DNA from: Collybiopsis luxurians FD-317 M1
Taxonomy: Eukaryota > Basidiomycota > Agaricomycetes > Agaricales > Omphalotaceae
Assembly: GCA_000827265.1 (NCBI GenBank)
Contig: KN834786.1
Location: 20,513-84,512, forward strand
Reading direction: 5' to 3'
Length of the DNA: 64,000 bases
Below are positions 1 through 11,915 of this stretch, piece after piece (within the stretch, counting starts at the first letter, position 1; each line of letters begins with the position of its first letter). Both the position numbers and the translations under genes were made by a program. The notes beneath the pieces were generated by a model that had not been told where the DNA came from, searched no databases, and saw only the letters and a list, made by a program, of their open reading frames with translations.

Positions 1-378
1 ATTCTAGTGAGTGTATGAGGATGCTGCTCTCCCAAAATGTGCTTGGACATTTCCACCAGTGGCTCTTCAATCTGCAGAGCTTCATCATATCTTCCCACAT
101 CAGAGTATGAAGATGCCAAGTTCTGCATTCTAGTTAGTGTATCAGGATGCTGCTCTCCCAAAATGTGCTTGGATTTTTCCACCAGTGGTTCTTTAATCTG
201 CAGAGCTTCATCATATCTTCCCACATCAGAGTATGAAGATGCCAAGTTCTGCATTCTAGTGAGTGTATCAGGATGCTGGTCTCCTAGTATTTCCTGTGAC
301 CTTTTAACAAGTGTCTCACCCAACTCTAATGCTTTCTTATAACTTCCTAATTCTGCCAGTGATATTATAACCTTGTTC
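1..378 (-). repeat. 126-bp tandem TPR-coding repeats
   Basis: Units 1-126 and 127-252 differ at about six positions by eye. A third unit from 253 is similar only over its first ~35 bases and then diverges. Each unit encodes one 42-residue TPR, so the period is exactly one protein repeat. The array continues past the left edge, so its length is unknown. Confidence 0.85.
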
Positions 379-1929
379 ATCTGAGACAGGGTCTCTGGAT
401 GCCACTCTCCCAATTTTTCTTTCAAGATACCCCATACACCTTCCCATAGCTCATATGCCCTTCCATACAGGCCACATCTAATCCACAACCCTCCCATTGC
501 ATCATCTGTATAGATATCATGTGTTATATCAAAATTCCTGCAATGAATCACTAATGATCTCAAGAATATGATGTCTGCATCTGATGTAGATATTGCTACA
601 ATACTTTGAGTCCCTAGCTGAATAGTCTTTTTCAATACACTATCAATACTGTTGCCAATCCACTGATGTATCAATGGATGTAAAGAATATATACCTTCTT
701 TGACCACATTGATTAATGAATATGATCTGATAGTCTTAATAATCTTGTCCATGACTGTGTCATCCCATTCTAACCTTTGTGAAGTTATAATTGCTAAAAA
801 TGGGTATGCCGCCAATGAGTGTCCATTCTCTCTCCGGAAGTTATCCAATGCCCTTTGAAATAGTTCCCGAGGTATACCCTCATAGTGAAGACATGAACAA
901 ATCCTGAGGAATGTTTGACATTCTTCATCCAGTTCTTTCCAGCTAAGATCCCATGTTGCATATACTGATAATGAGTACTGGTCAATACTCTGTGGCAGAG
1001 TTCGATTCATCAATGTTAATTGATGTTTTTCCAGTCTCTCTAAATATGTATTGAGGCAATTATGTTCTGATATATATGATCCAGCATGAACAAGTGCTAA
1101 AGCAAAGTGATGTAACTTAGCTGCAATATCCATAGCCTTTAATTCTTCCTCTGCAGTAGGTTGATGATCTTTAATAGCATGGTTTAGAAGCAACTGTACA
1201 CCATCTTCTGGTATCATGTCCTTGAGTTCTTTGGACTTGATACTCAGTTGTTTTAAGGTGTTATTTCTGGAGGTGACCACAATGTTTCCATGACTGCTCT
1301 GAGGCAGAAATGGGCCCAAGTCAATCTTTGGATCATCTGCATTGTCATAGAGAATAATCCATTCTTCTTCATGTTTTGAAAGCCATCTAAACCCAGCTTC
1401 CCAATCACTGGACTTACTGAGACCATTCTTTATAGCAATATCATAGAAGCTTGCTTTGATTGACTCTTCTGAACTTGCTGCAATTAGATAAACTTTGGTA
1501 AACCTGTGAAAGCCAAAGTTGCTTAAAAGATATGGATCTATTATTAAAAAGAATGCTACCTTGTTCTGAATGTGTGCATAAATTTTAGAGCAGTTTGAGT
1601 TTTTCCAACTCCACCCATTCCATATAGGACAAAGATTTTTCTTTCATGAATCTTAGTTGATAGAGATTCCAAGCTAAAATAGTTTGCAAGTTCCAATAGA
1701 ATATTGTGTCTCCCTGTGAAAAATGGGGAAACAGGACCTAGATCAGTCATGTCTGGGATGTATCCTTCAAGAATAATCAGCATATGGAAAATAAAATCCA
1801 GAAGATGGAAAATAGTATACTACCTGTTGGAGCAGTTGTGCTAGCTTCTTCCTCAAGGCTTCCAATGGCCTGATGCACATTGAAAATCGGAGAACCGGTT
1901 ATAGTAAAGTTTGATGCTCCAGCAAACAT
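1..1929 (-). CDS. NB-ARC/TPR (NLR-like) receptor, 3' end outside window
   Basis: Exons read on the minus strand are 1824..1929, 1560..1764 and 1..1503; phases agree and the last exon is open to the window edge. The start reads MFAGASNFTITGSPIFNVH, a short N-terminal patch typical of basidiomycete NLR-like proteins. Next comes an NB-ARC-type NTPase: P-loop GMGGVGKTQ (about 1598-1621), Walker-B-like WIILYDNADD and the downstream GNIVVTSRN strand. A helical middle section leads into kinesin-light-chain-type TPRs of 42 residues (QNLASSYSDVGRYDEAL type) at the left edge. By family, such proteins are signal-transducing ATPases proposed to act in fungal self/non-self recognition. The ligand and effector are unknown here. 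The gene is visibly AT-richer than its neighbours. Confidence 0.85.
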
Positions 1930-3286
1930 AGCACCTCTGTTGTGTTGAGACATGCATCAGCTTAATGCTGCCCACACAATCCCTTGTCACCTGAGAGCTC
2001 ACAAATTGTTTATGTTAGGAATAGGAACATTCCTTTCGACTCCCTCAATGGGTGGATTAAGAGCTTGTTGATTCCTACAAGTATGAGAAAAATAAATACT
2101 CATATTAATCTGGACAGTGGCATTTCTTACCAAGTGGTCATTGTGCGGGGGGTGAACAAGTGGACAAAAAGTTAACTGATCTTAGGGAACATTATATATA
2201 GTAAACTTGACACTATCTGACGGACATCGTATATCAAGCGCAACGTCATAATTGAGCGCCCTCACTGGCATTTGCAACCAAAATGTTTGACCGAATGACA
2301 GTTCCGATCTGCTCGCTGAACAGTTTATACATGCACTTTCGAATTGGAGCATGATCAGCCTATCAAGTAAAAATAGAGCTGTGACCTGTACAGATTGCCG
2401 CTTTCACTTACAAGTTGCACCGGGGAAGCGAAGTACAGCATTTGAAAAATTGAACAGGATTCCTGTCTAGAGCGGGGTTTGCTATGGGATTCTGGGAATG
2501 CTGTGGAGAAGGGTCGGCGAATACCGTTTCGGCTGTGGATACAATGAGGGACAAAAGAATCAGAAGAGTGTAATGGAACTGCGTAGTCTCAGGATCCAGG
2601 CATCCTTTCAATCAATAAGGGGGAAGAGAAAGCAAGGACGAGAAGACGAGAAGTTCAGGGAACTGTCAGACGGTTCGAGCGTAAGGCTGTATAGATCAAT
2701 GATGTGCGGAAAATTCGCGAAAACGAGGCATCGACCAAACGCTTTTACATAAGTCCGATAAATTGATGTACGATGGAAGCCTGTGCCCAATGTAGTATTG
2801 TGGTGGGATGTGCTGTGAGTTATTTCTTCCATCGAGGCCTCTACAGTAGTTGGCCCATTTGAATAGCTGTTCCATCTTTTGTGACGAAATTTTTCAATAT
2901 TACTGACAAGTTCGTTCTCGGGAGAAGACCCAGATTGCAAGAACTTTTTCAAGCGCATCGATGCAGCTCTTGTTAACTTTCCAAGATAGCTTAACTACGA
3001 GCCCTACCTCAGGCTTTCTCGTAGTGTGTTGCACTTGATCAACGATGCACTTGTTCATTTATCGTTGCGTTTCAATACTGATCAGGAAGTATCATAGCGT
3101 TGACAGCGTTGACGAACGGAGATCAGTCAACCGAGCTTCTGGATGAATTACAAGATTCAGAAGGACTGGATGCAATGGTCTGTATACACGTCAGAAACAC
3201 AGACAGCTATAGCGCCAAGAGAAGAGCTGTAGAGATGTCAGAGCGCCTAATATGACTAGAAAACAATTCATTCAATGTATACAGAT
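1930..3286. other. Intergenic stretch, no supported gene
   Basis: This lies upstream of the NLR start and downstream of the first hydrolase stop. The longest open frame is on the minus strand at 2608..2958 (116 residues). It has no motif I recognise and no convincing splice partners, so I do not call it a gene. The part next to 1930 should hold the NLR promoter; I saw no clear TATA box. Confidence 0.5.
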
Positions 3287-4612
3287 TCATAACCGACCCT
3301 GCCTTTCAATTCTCTTTGATGAGAGGAATACCTCGATAACGTTGATCCAGACTTGGATATCGAAATACTCCCACCAGTGGTGTCCAAACGCAAGGTTTGG
3401 CACTTGGCCAGGGAGAGAGCCAATTTGTACGAACTTTGCCTGAGGAATAACCTTGAAAAGTTTCTGCCCGCTCGAAAAAGGTACAACTGCATCCTTTTCT
3501 CCATGTATGACCAGAAATTGGATACTTGAAGGTATTCGCTCGTATCCGGACAGTTTCATTCGAGCGACCTACGGATGCCGTCAAGACGGCCATGTGCTCA
3601 GATTAATATCCAAGGCTCACCGCTCGGCTTTGCTTCACTAAATGCAGGTTATTGTCAGGGCGGATGTGTGAGAGAGAAGACTACGATTATTCCACCTTAC
3701 TCACAGATAGTTTTCAAAGGTCTGGTAAAGTGTCAGCCACCAACAATGTTTCCCAGAGCAACGGATTGGCACACCTTCCGACAATCTGAGAATCAAGCCA
3801 CCAGTTGAATCGATCCTTGTTCGCGGGATCTGCAACCCAAACTGGATCAAAGCTATTTTCAAGGCTGGGCCTTGCGCGAGCCTTTTTCTCTTCATTTGTC
3901 AAAGGCCGAGTTATGGGTGTCCTATCCAACTTTATACCGTATCCCTTTTCCTCCCACATGACAGGGAAAGTTCCCGTCAAAAATACATGAGTGACTTCGA
4001 AAGGTAAAGGTACTGGGTTTACAGCGAGATAGGGAAGAAGCAGCAACTGCTGCGTAACAGTCCCTGTACGACCAGCACCACCGCATGTTAGTCATGTATG
4101 TGAACAGCTTCTTGCGAGTAGTGCACTTGGCAGACCTAAGATACTGACCTCCCATAGAGAAACCGCAGAGCGAGAGCTTCTCGAACTTTAAGGATTGGAG
4201 AAGATAAAGGAGGTCACGAGCCATGAGTTCGACCGTTATTTCGTCGTCTTCAGCTTCTGTGGAGTACGTAGAGTCACCAATTCCTTTGCAACGTGAACGT
4301 CAGTGGGACCCAGGTCAAGCAACCAACAGCTTGAGAAACGGGACTACGTTTACCTGTGGTCAAATATCAAGACTGTGTGTCACTAGCTTAGTATTGGAAC
4401 ACAACTAGTGAGCTGAAGGACCCCCAGGACGTACCAGGGCGAATCAGAGCCAGCGAATGCGCTAGCCGCTGCCAGTCCCATCTCCGCGAACTTACTCCCC
4501 CAATGAGAACGATTGGTTCTCGTTGTTCTGCCCGCCCGGAGCCTAGTAGCTCGTACGCGAGGCGGGCGCCATCGGGTAGAGCAAAGAACGCAGGACGCGA
4601 CATTACTACCAC
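3287..4612 (-). CDS. Alpha/beta-hydrolase fold protein (copy 1)
   Basis: A multi-exon serine-hydrolase-like gene. The first exon (about 4435..4612) gives RLAYELLGSG then REPIVLIGG, the usual first strands. A later exon has the nucleophile elbow LCGFSMGG (G-x-S-x-G). The next carries the cap region (VTHVFLTGTFPVMW, SFDPVWVADP). A 17-nt microexon precedes the last exon, which has the acid region FLVIHGEKDAVVPF and the histidine region LAFGHHWWEYFD. The start may be 4612 or the next ATG at 4603. The substrate cannot be told. Copy 2 immediately downstream in the window has the same architecture. Middle splice sites were not all resolved. Confidence 0.75.
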
Positions 4613-5540
4613 TAACTAAGAGGTGAGACGGACCGGTGATGCAGGTAACCGGTCGGCAAATCCCGGCAGTTTTACGTAGTCTTTTTCAGCCACCTACTCA
4701 ACTATCTCACCTCTCTCGAGGACAACGATGACGACCAAGAAGACAATCTCAGTGGGAGTTTATTCGAGCTCGCAGACATTACGTCTGAATGAAATTGACT
4801 GGCACAGAGCGTCTTCTTTAGCAATCTAGACCGAAATGGGTCCGTCCGCACTCATCTGCTATTACTCCTCAATCCTCCTATTCCATTTTCAGATCCGAAA
4901 AGACTAAGGCTTCGTTCCACATTTCTGAGGAAATGTATCAATTCAAAGCTATCCACTACTGAACAACCGTTTGAACGATAATGAGACTTTCTTCATTTCT
5001 CGAGTCCTCGCCAACGGCATCGTCAATGAGGAGCGAGATCCATTCGAGATCCAAATAGGCAATATCGAAAATATCCATTCCAAATCGTGCTATCTCCCAT
5101 TGCCAAGGGCCCTGCGCAACCAGGCTTTCTAGTCGACTCCACCGGTCACGAAAGCTGAATTCTAGCTGTTGCCATCCTTCAGGTTCCTCCTGGCCTAGGG
5201 CCTATAAACCAAAAATAATGGCGTATAACTTCATTTCATTCCGGGATCCTAGCCATGTCATGATTTTTTTTGCATGAACGAGGGCCTCGTTGTTTTGAAT
5301 ACTGGTCTAGCTAAGGTAGATTATCTTGTCCTGAGGTACTTTAGATGAAAAAAAAAAAAAACGCCTTAGCCATGGCATATGTATGCGTATGCCGGACTCG
5401 TAGTCGCCATGCACGGAGCGCAATGGCCTGCCCCACACGTCGAAAGCATAAAGATAGCATAATACATATATTCATACATGCAATACTGTGAATAGGAAAT
5501 TATAATAAATAGATACAAGTAAATTCTTTTCATAGACGTT
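4613..5540. other. Intergenic region with an orphan open exon-like segment
   Basis: Minus-strand 4956..5208 is open for about 84 codons, follows a plausible 3' splice site (TTTATAG) and ends in a TAG. It reads like real protein (WQWEIARFGMDIFDIAYLDL) but has no start or upstream exon before the neighbouring hydrolase. It may be the last exon of a lost gene. A 14-A run lies near 5347. Nothing else supportable was seen. Confidence 0.3.
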
Positions 5541-6866
5541 TCATGAACTCATATGCCGTTCCAGAACCTCCCGCCACATATTGATATTGAAATATTGGAA
5601 CCAGCAATGTCCAAAGGTAGGTGAGTATACCTGGCCTGCGCCACGTCCGATGGACATGAATTTTGCTGATGGAATATACGAAGGGATATCCTATTCAGAA
5701 AATCCTATACGTGAGTCTAGACTACAGGGAATGTCGATTCACGTACCCTGCCTGCGCTATACGGAATGATCTGGTCTAGCTCGCCGTGGATGACGAGAAT
5801 TTTTATATCACGAGGGATGTACGCTAGCAAGTGGTGAAAGTTGAATGATGCCACCTAGATAGATTGTCAGATAGTGAAGCGGAAGTCTACGTAAAAGCCG
5901 GTGCTCACCGCCTGTTGCTGTTTAGCTAATAAAAAAAAATTCAGAGATTCTGATCGGACAAAGCGCAAGCAGCATGAGCCATACCTATAGTGCCAGCGGG
6001 TCGTACCCTATGTTGAAAGATTTCAGTAAAGACGAGATCCAACTGAATTTGATCCTAGGTACTGACCCCGTCAGCCAACCGCGGAAAAGGTTCTCAAAAT
6101 GCGCTTGATTCTGCGACAACCACGTCGGGTCAAAAGTCCTCGCCAGCACAGTACGAACGAGCTTCATCCGTTCCTCAGGCGTGAGAGTCTGCGGAACCCG
6201 TTTCTGAAAGCCATGTTGGTCCGGCGAGAGCACAACTGATCTCGTTCCCGCGAGGAACACATGGGTGACGCGGAAAGGCAGTGTCCGGGGACGATGAGGG
6301 TGGAAAGGAAGGACGAGAAGCTGTTGAGCTACTACCCCTGATATGCAGAAGAAAAGATTGAACGTTTGAATGCTATTACGAGGATTGAGTAAGCGTTTGT
6401 TGCGGCTTACCGCCCATAGACCAACCGCAAATAGCGATTTCTTTCCATTTGAGGTGAATCAGGAGGGCCAAGAGGTCCAAGGTCATCGTCTCAATGGAAA
6501 TCTCTTCCACGGCGCTTGGACTGCATACGGAATCTCCAATTCCCCTATTTTGGTAGTCAATGGGTGCACAGAAAAAAAATCAAAAGGCGGCAAGGGAGAT
6601 CTACCTATGATCATACACGAGAACTAGGATGAATAAATATCGTGAGTTTACCCATCTGGACTCGAGAATGGAGAAGAAAACAAATTACCTGGGCGACTTT
6701 GAGCAAGAGACTGGGCTAGAAGGCTCCAGTCTTTACGAACGATCGAGAGACCAGAGATGAGAACGATAGGCCGTCTGTACCCTAAAAATCTGGTACCAAG
6801 AATTTCGTATGCGATATTTACGCCGTTAGGCAGACGAAGAAGAGAAAATTGCGAAGAGGGCGCCAT
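5541..6866 (-). CDS. Alpha/beta-hydrolase fold protein (copy 2)
   Basis: A tandem paralogue of the gene at 3287..4612. The start at 6866 gives MAPSSQFSLLRLPNGVNIAYEILG-like sequence, then RPIVLISGLS. The cap exon (within 5985..6260) has VFLAGTRSVVLSPDQHGF and RTFDPTWLSQ, matching copy 1. The acid exon reads IKILVIHGELDQIIPYSAGR. The last exon (5541..5690, after an intron 5691..5746) reads PTFGHCWFQYFNINMW, aligned with FGHHWWEYFD of copy 1. A 17-nt microexon ending CAGGCG matches the one in copy 1. The exon holding the serine elbow and the donor after the cap exon were not settled, so some decay cannot be excluded. Confidence 0.65.
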
Positions 6867-7450
6867 CTGCCAATATACAACACAAGAACTCGTACTCGTA
6901 CTATACGGAAGAGAAGGAAGAGAAAAAAAAATTCCGGCGGAGTCTTTTTTTCTTACTGAAAAAAAAGTGCCGTCTGGGAGAAGGGTATCAACCAGAGTAA
7001 AGGACACAGGCATGCCGTCTGTTTTTGTACCACTCTCTCAAGTCTCCGTTTCCCGATATGATACAGATCCCTCCAGATGGATTAAAGAGCGAGAATCTGA
7101 CCCGAATACCATAGGGTAGAATTGCTTCCGACAACTTTTCCTGTCCAATTGCACCCGAACCGCTGAGGCCCACCCTTGGCAAGGAACTGCAGCCGTGCTC
7201 TCCCTCTTCAACACCAACTAAAAAAATCAATACACGTGAGTTTCCTCCGCCAAATACAAAATTTTAATTTTGCTACGGCGAGCAAAGTGTCATTAACGTG
7301 ACGGCAAGCGATAGTACCGACGAGAAAAATGAACTGACGAACTGACGATGAAACAAGAAAATTTCTATTCTGCATAATCTTAGATGTAAAAGTGGCCGCG
7401 TCGTACCCTCAACAAGTCCGAGCATGCTTCGACGTAGATACGTACATACA
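6867..7450. other. Intergenic, upstream of hydrolase 2 and downstream of the SRP40-like gene
   Basis: Only short open frames without recognisable motifs occur here. The region should contain the hydrolase-2 promoter and the SRP40-like terminator. I identified neither. Confidence 0.4.
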
Positions 7451-9573
7451 TCATTCATCATCGGTGTCTGGAAATTTATAGCTGTGGCTTTGCATCTGCG
7501 TTAGGTTCTCAGTTAGCGCTTTCAGCGAGAGAAAATAAGAATTCAGGTACCGTGATTGTTCCACCTTTGTAACTGCCTTTCTTCTTCTTGTTCTTCTCCT
7601 TGCGAAAACCAGCTCCACGGGTGACGATGAGATCGGCATGAGCTTTGGCCCCGTAATCATTCTCTGGCCCGGCCTAGAGTACAAGTCGATGAATGTCGAG
7701 AACCCAAGAATATGAAAAAACAACTGGGAAACAAAACGAACCTTGTTCTCATATCTGTTGTCCCTGATAAGATGAGCAGACACCTTGTCGGGATTAATCC
7801 TTTGGAACCTCTCATTCGTTGTCCTTCGTTTGCCAAGGTTCGGCCCGTCAGCGGGAGGGTTATTCTTAGTCTCCTGAACAACGGCGGTAGCGATAGCTGT
7901 ACCGTTCTCAGAGGTTCGGCGCTTCTTGGTAATTTTGACCTGGTTATCATCAGCAGATGTTGTTTGTTTGACAGAGGCAGGTTGTTTGGCAGGTTTGGTT
8001 CTGTCAGCAGACGCCTTGCTCGTCGATATCCCTTTTTGGTTGGTGGAGGTGTCAGCGTCGGAATCGGAATCTGACGAAGAGTCGGAAGATGAATCGGAGG
8101 AAGAGTCGGAAGACGATTTTGTGGTTGACACTTTCGTAGGCTGTTTCTGTTTTTTGGACGCGGCTTCTGATTCTGAATCAGATGAATCCGAGGACGACGA
8201 TGACGACGATGACGAGGACGACGAGTTAGTGCTCTTTGCTTTCGCACCCCTGGCTAACTTCGGCTGTCTAAAGAAAGAATTGCACGGGAAATTGCACACA
8301 AATAGAAAAAAGGGCAGATTGCAGCAAAGGGATCCGGACATCGGTCAGGTCATGCAGAACGGAAAGATTAAACAGGCTCACTTCGCAGCGTCAGCCTTCT
8401 TCTGACTATCAGATTCTGTAGAAAGAGTTGCACTAGACTCGCGGTGTTTCGCATTATCGGGTTTTTTCACATCTTTGGATTTAGATTTGGCTTCACTATC
8501 CGAGCTATCTGAATCCGAGTCGCTATCTGTGAATGTGCGAAAATCCAGGGATAGAAGGATACGGGTACACGACAGGGCATGAGAGCCACAGAGGAAGTTC
8601 GGGTGCAATACGACGAGATGGTGGTGAGATGGGGTGGAATGACAGATGGGTGCGGATACAGCAGATGCATGAGTGAAACGAGGTAGAAACAAGATAAGGG
8701 AATTAAGCAGGCCCACCTGAATCGGAACTCGAGTCACTATCGTCAGAAGATGAACTTGAATCGGAATCTGAAAAGGGCAGGGACAAACAAAATGTCAGTT
8801 CAATTCGGTGGACCGTGGACCATATAATTTGCAAATACGAACCGTCAGAGCTTGAGCCAGCGGATGCTTTTTTAACAGACTTTGCACCATTGGATGGTGC
8901 TTTTTGGATCGTGGTTTTCGAAGAATCAGAGTCGGAATCAGAATCCGAGGATGAAGACGAAGATGAAGAGGATGTCGGCGGTTTAGGCCGAGATTTCAGT
9001 TCTTTCTTGTCCTTCCTCTTTTCAGCATCCGAGTCAGGGTCCGAATCACCACTGGAAGAGCTACTCGAGCTGGAAGCTGCAAAGAGATTGGATTTGAGGG
9101 TCCTATATCATAAGAGGGACTTCATCGCAGGGAAGATGATCACAGGAGACACATACAGCTCTCGGAGTCAGAGTCACTGCGATAATTGATAATCAGCGGG
9201 TCAAGTACCGAAAACCGAGGAGCGACTACTCACTCGGATGAAGAGGAATCAGAGGAACTTTGAGCAAAATGTTTATCGTCAGCTGGACCCATGGAGCCGA
9301 TGGATTGGTACTCACTCAACTGTGCCTTTAGCCTTCTCTGCCGCCGAAAGGCGTTTCCATTCTTTGATTATCTCGTCCAGCTGAGGTCCTTCGACATTTA
9401 CGCCGTCTTTGAGAACGACAATATCTTTCGCTGCTTTTTTCAAGGCTTCTGCAGCTTTTGAATGAGAATTTTTCTTGAGAAAAGCGTGTATGAGAGTATA
9501 AGTGGCTAGAAAGAATCATTTATATTGAATATTTGAAAGAATCTAACAACTTACTGGCGAGATTGGGGTCCAT
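7451..9573 (-). CDS. SRP40/Nopp140-like nucleolar phosphoprotein
   Basis: The first exon (9555..9573) begins MDPNLA. The second (9316..9505) continues with a LisH-like helix (TYTLIHAFLKKNSHSKAA). Several exons then encode long Ser/Asp/Glu tracts alternating with Lys/Pro stretches. The C-terminus is the conserved SRP40 domain: FQRINPDKVSAHLIRDNRYE, then GAKAHADLIVTRGAGFRKEK, KGSYKGGTIT and, after a small intron, MQSHSYKFPD and the stop at 7451. Proteins of this family are nucleolar chaperones for snoRNP and RNA polymerase I factors and are heavily phosphorylated by casein kinase II. The acidic frame on the opposite strand (about 7926-8405) is a shadow of the serine repeats. Boundaries of the Ser-rich exons are approximate. 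Confidence 0.85.
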
Positions 9574-9706
9574 AGCAAGGACAATTACAAAAAAAAATTA
9601 AGCGCTTATAATTGATGTTCGCGTGGTGCGCGCTTAAGTTAGCGCCCACCGAATTTGGTAACCACAGCAGATCGGTTCTTCCCAAAAATACTTTATCTTT
9701 TGCACC
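9574..9706. promoter_or_regulatory. Divergent promoter between SRP40-like gene and RIB4
   Basis: Only 133 bp separate the two start codons, so both genes must use overlapping upstream sequence. No strong TATA box is obvious. Both genes are housekeeping genes, which fits a TATA-poor promoter. Confidence 0.5.
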
Positions 9707-10394
9707 ATGAGCGACATCAAAGGCCCTGTACCAGACGCCCAAGTCGACGGATCGTCCCTCAGAGTTGCTATTGTTCACGCCAGGTGGAACAAGACGATCA
9801 TCGATGCACTTGTCACTGGAGCACTGAAGAAGCTAAAAGAAGCTGGAGTAAAGGAAAACAATATCGTCGTAGAGTCGGTGCCAGGCAGCTTTGAGCTTCC
9901 TTTGGCTTGCTCTAGGTATGAAGCCGCGCATCCCTGATAAATCCCGCTTCAACTTTCATAGGATGATCGCCGGATCCCACATCCAAGTCGCATCCAACCA
10001 AGCAGATCTGTTGGGCGGTCTCAATTTCGGCTCAAGCAGCGGAATCGCGTCCCCCAGGGTCCCCTCTCGTACAGGGACTCCAGCCCCCGCAGCTCCTTCC
10101 TCGAACCAACCTTTCGACGCTGTCATCGCGATTGGAGTATTGATCAAAGGAGCGACGATGCATTTCGAGTACATTTGCGACGCTGTTTCTCATTCGTTGA
10201 TGAAGATCCAAGTAGACACTGGCGTTCCAGTCATATTCGGTGTTTTGACTGCGTTGAATGACGATCAGGCATTGGAGAGAGCTGGACTGGGTCGAGGCGA
10301 CAACAAGGGACACAACCACGGGGAGGAATGGGGTCTCGCGGCAGTGGAAATGGGCTCGCATGTTAGACGTTGGGGCACTGGAAAATTTTTATAG
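9707..10394 (+). CDS. RIB4: 6,7-dimethyl-8-ribityllumazine synthase
   Basis: Two exons, 9707..9915 and 9962..10394, encode 213 residues. The enzyme condenses 5-amino-6-ribitylamino-uracil with 3,4-dihydroxy-2-butanone 4-phosphate in riboflavin synthesis. Visible family motifs are [42 protein letters not shown] and [16 protein letters not shown] ~35-residue Pro/Ser-rich insert ([15 protein letters not shown]) after NFGSSSG explains why it is longer than bacterial enzymes. The histidine of GATMHFEYI is at the usual catalytic position. Confidence 0.95.
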
Positions 10395-10482
10395 AGAAGA
10401 ATTGGACTCTGAACTGAAAGACATGTAGTATGTATATAATAATGTATACGCCATCACTCTTTGCTCTTGACCACCATCCACG

Positions 10483-11700
10483 ATGAAGAGAAAGGTAAGC
10501 GATGCAAGCCCCGGTCACTGTAAGAAATAAACAGAATCCCAGGTCCTCCTAATGGGTGCCTCTGGCAGTGGCAAAACATCTATGCGATCCCTTATATTGT
10601 CTGTTGAACATCCAATCTACCTTCCAGCTGATTCTAATCATGCCCCAGCTCAAATAACCCAGCTTCCTCGACCGCCCGTCTAGGCGCTACCATCGATGTC
10701 GAACAGAACCATGTCCGCTTCCTAGGCGACCTCATCCTCAATCTCTGGGACTGCGGAGGCCAAGATGCATTCATGGACTCGTATCTATCCACCCAACGCT
10801 CAACCATCTTTCAACACGTCGGAGTTATGATCTACGTCTTTGACGCAGAAACACGAGAGATGAACAAGGACTTAGAATACTATCGAGACTGTCTTGACGG
10901 TTTGACGCAGTGCAGTCCAGACGCAGCGGTGTTTCTGCTCGTGCACAAGATGGATCTAGTCAGGGAGCCCAAATCGAGCATGTTCGACAAGAAGCGCGAG
11001 GAATTGCAGAAAGCCAGTGGGGATGTACATATTACGGTCTTTGGGACCAGTATCTACGATGAAAGTCTTTACAGGGTACGTATTGCTTTCTTCCCTGCCT
11101 TATCCTTCCATCGATTCGTTCTTCGCACAGGCCTGGTCAAGCATTGTTCACACCTTAATCCCAAATGCCGCTGTTCTTAGCAGACATCTCAACATATTCG
11201 CAGAAGCCTGCAGCGCAACAGAAGTGATCCTCTTTGAACGGACAACCTTCCTCGTAATAGCCACTTCATCCAACTCCTCAGCATCACCTCCTGCCTCCTC
11301 CTCCGCCTCCGCCTCATCATCATCATCTTCGAGCTTGTCTCCCTCATCTTCCTCACCCTCAGACCCCCACCAACTAGATCCGAAACGCTACGAACGCACC
11401 TCAGAACTCATCAAGGCCTTCAAATGGTCTTGTTCCCGCGTGAGAGAGGAATTTCACTGTCTCGAGATGGACATGTACGATTTCACGGCCGTGCTTGATG
11501 AAATGACGAAAAACACGTACGTTATGGTTGTCGTACACGATCCGACAATAGGTGAGCGGCGATTCCGATTGGACATTTCGCCTTGTATGGTTTACTCATC
11601 TCAGGGTTGTTTTTCAACAGAGACGGCTGCTATAAAAATGAATATCCGCATGGCACGTAGAAAGTTTGAGGAACTGCAAGGGGATCGTATTGCGTCTTGA
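10483..11700 (+). CDS. GTR1: Rag-family GTPase Gtr1/RagA
   Basis: Exons 10483..10494, 10543..10598, 10649..11075, 11131..11551 and 11621..11700 give 331 residues in consistent phase. The first exon is only 12 nt. Motifs: P-loop GASGSGKTSMRS, switch region RLGATIDVE, LNLWDCGGQ, and HKMDLV (the Rag HKxD form of NKxD). The C-terminal roadblock-type half includes FERTTFLVIATS and WSCSRVREEFHCLEM. Gtr1/RagA pairs with Gtr2/RagC in the EGO/Ragulator complex on the vacuole and signals amino-acid sufficiency to TORC1. A Ser/Ala/Pro low-complexity insert (about 30 residues near 11270-11370) interrupts the C-terminal half. Confidence 0.93.
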
Positions 11701-11915
11701 TCCAATAGTAATCATTATTTTATATTACTTGCTTGCTGCGCTAATAACAACTGGCCGCTGTGTTGATTTGGAAAGGCTCGGGCGGACATACACAAATAGA
11801 ATTTAGACATAACGATAACCGAGTCACAGACGATACACATGAGATTAAAAATTCACAAAACGGACCAAATACGTCGGAAAGCTAAATAGTCGAATACAAC
11901 TCAAATCTCAGTTAG

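Noticed and set aside
1..252. Direct repeats considered as a CRISPR-like array
   Set aside because: Units are contiguous, without spacers, and encode TPRs in frame; the genome is eukaryotic.
2408..2958. Minus-strand frames of 67 and 116 residues
   Set aside because: No motif, no splice partners and no copy elsewhere in the window.
7712..8405. Long plus-strand frames with Asp/Glu-rich sequence
   Set aside because: They are the antisense of the Ser-codon repeats in the SRP40-like gene, whose conserved C-terminal domain fixes the minus strand as coding.
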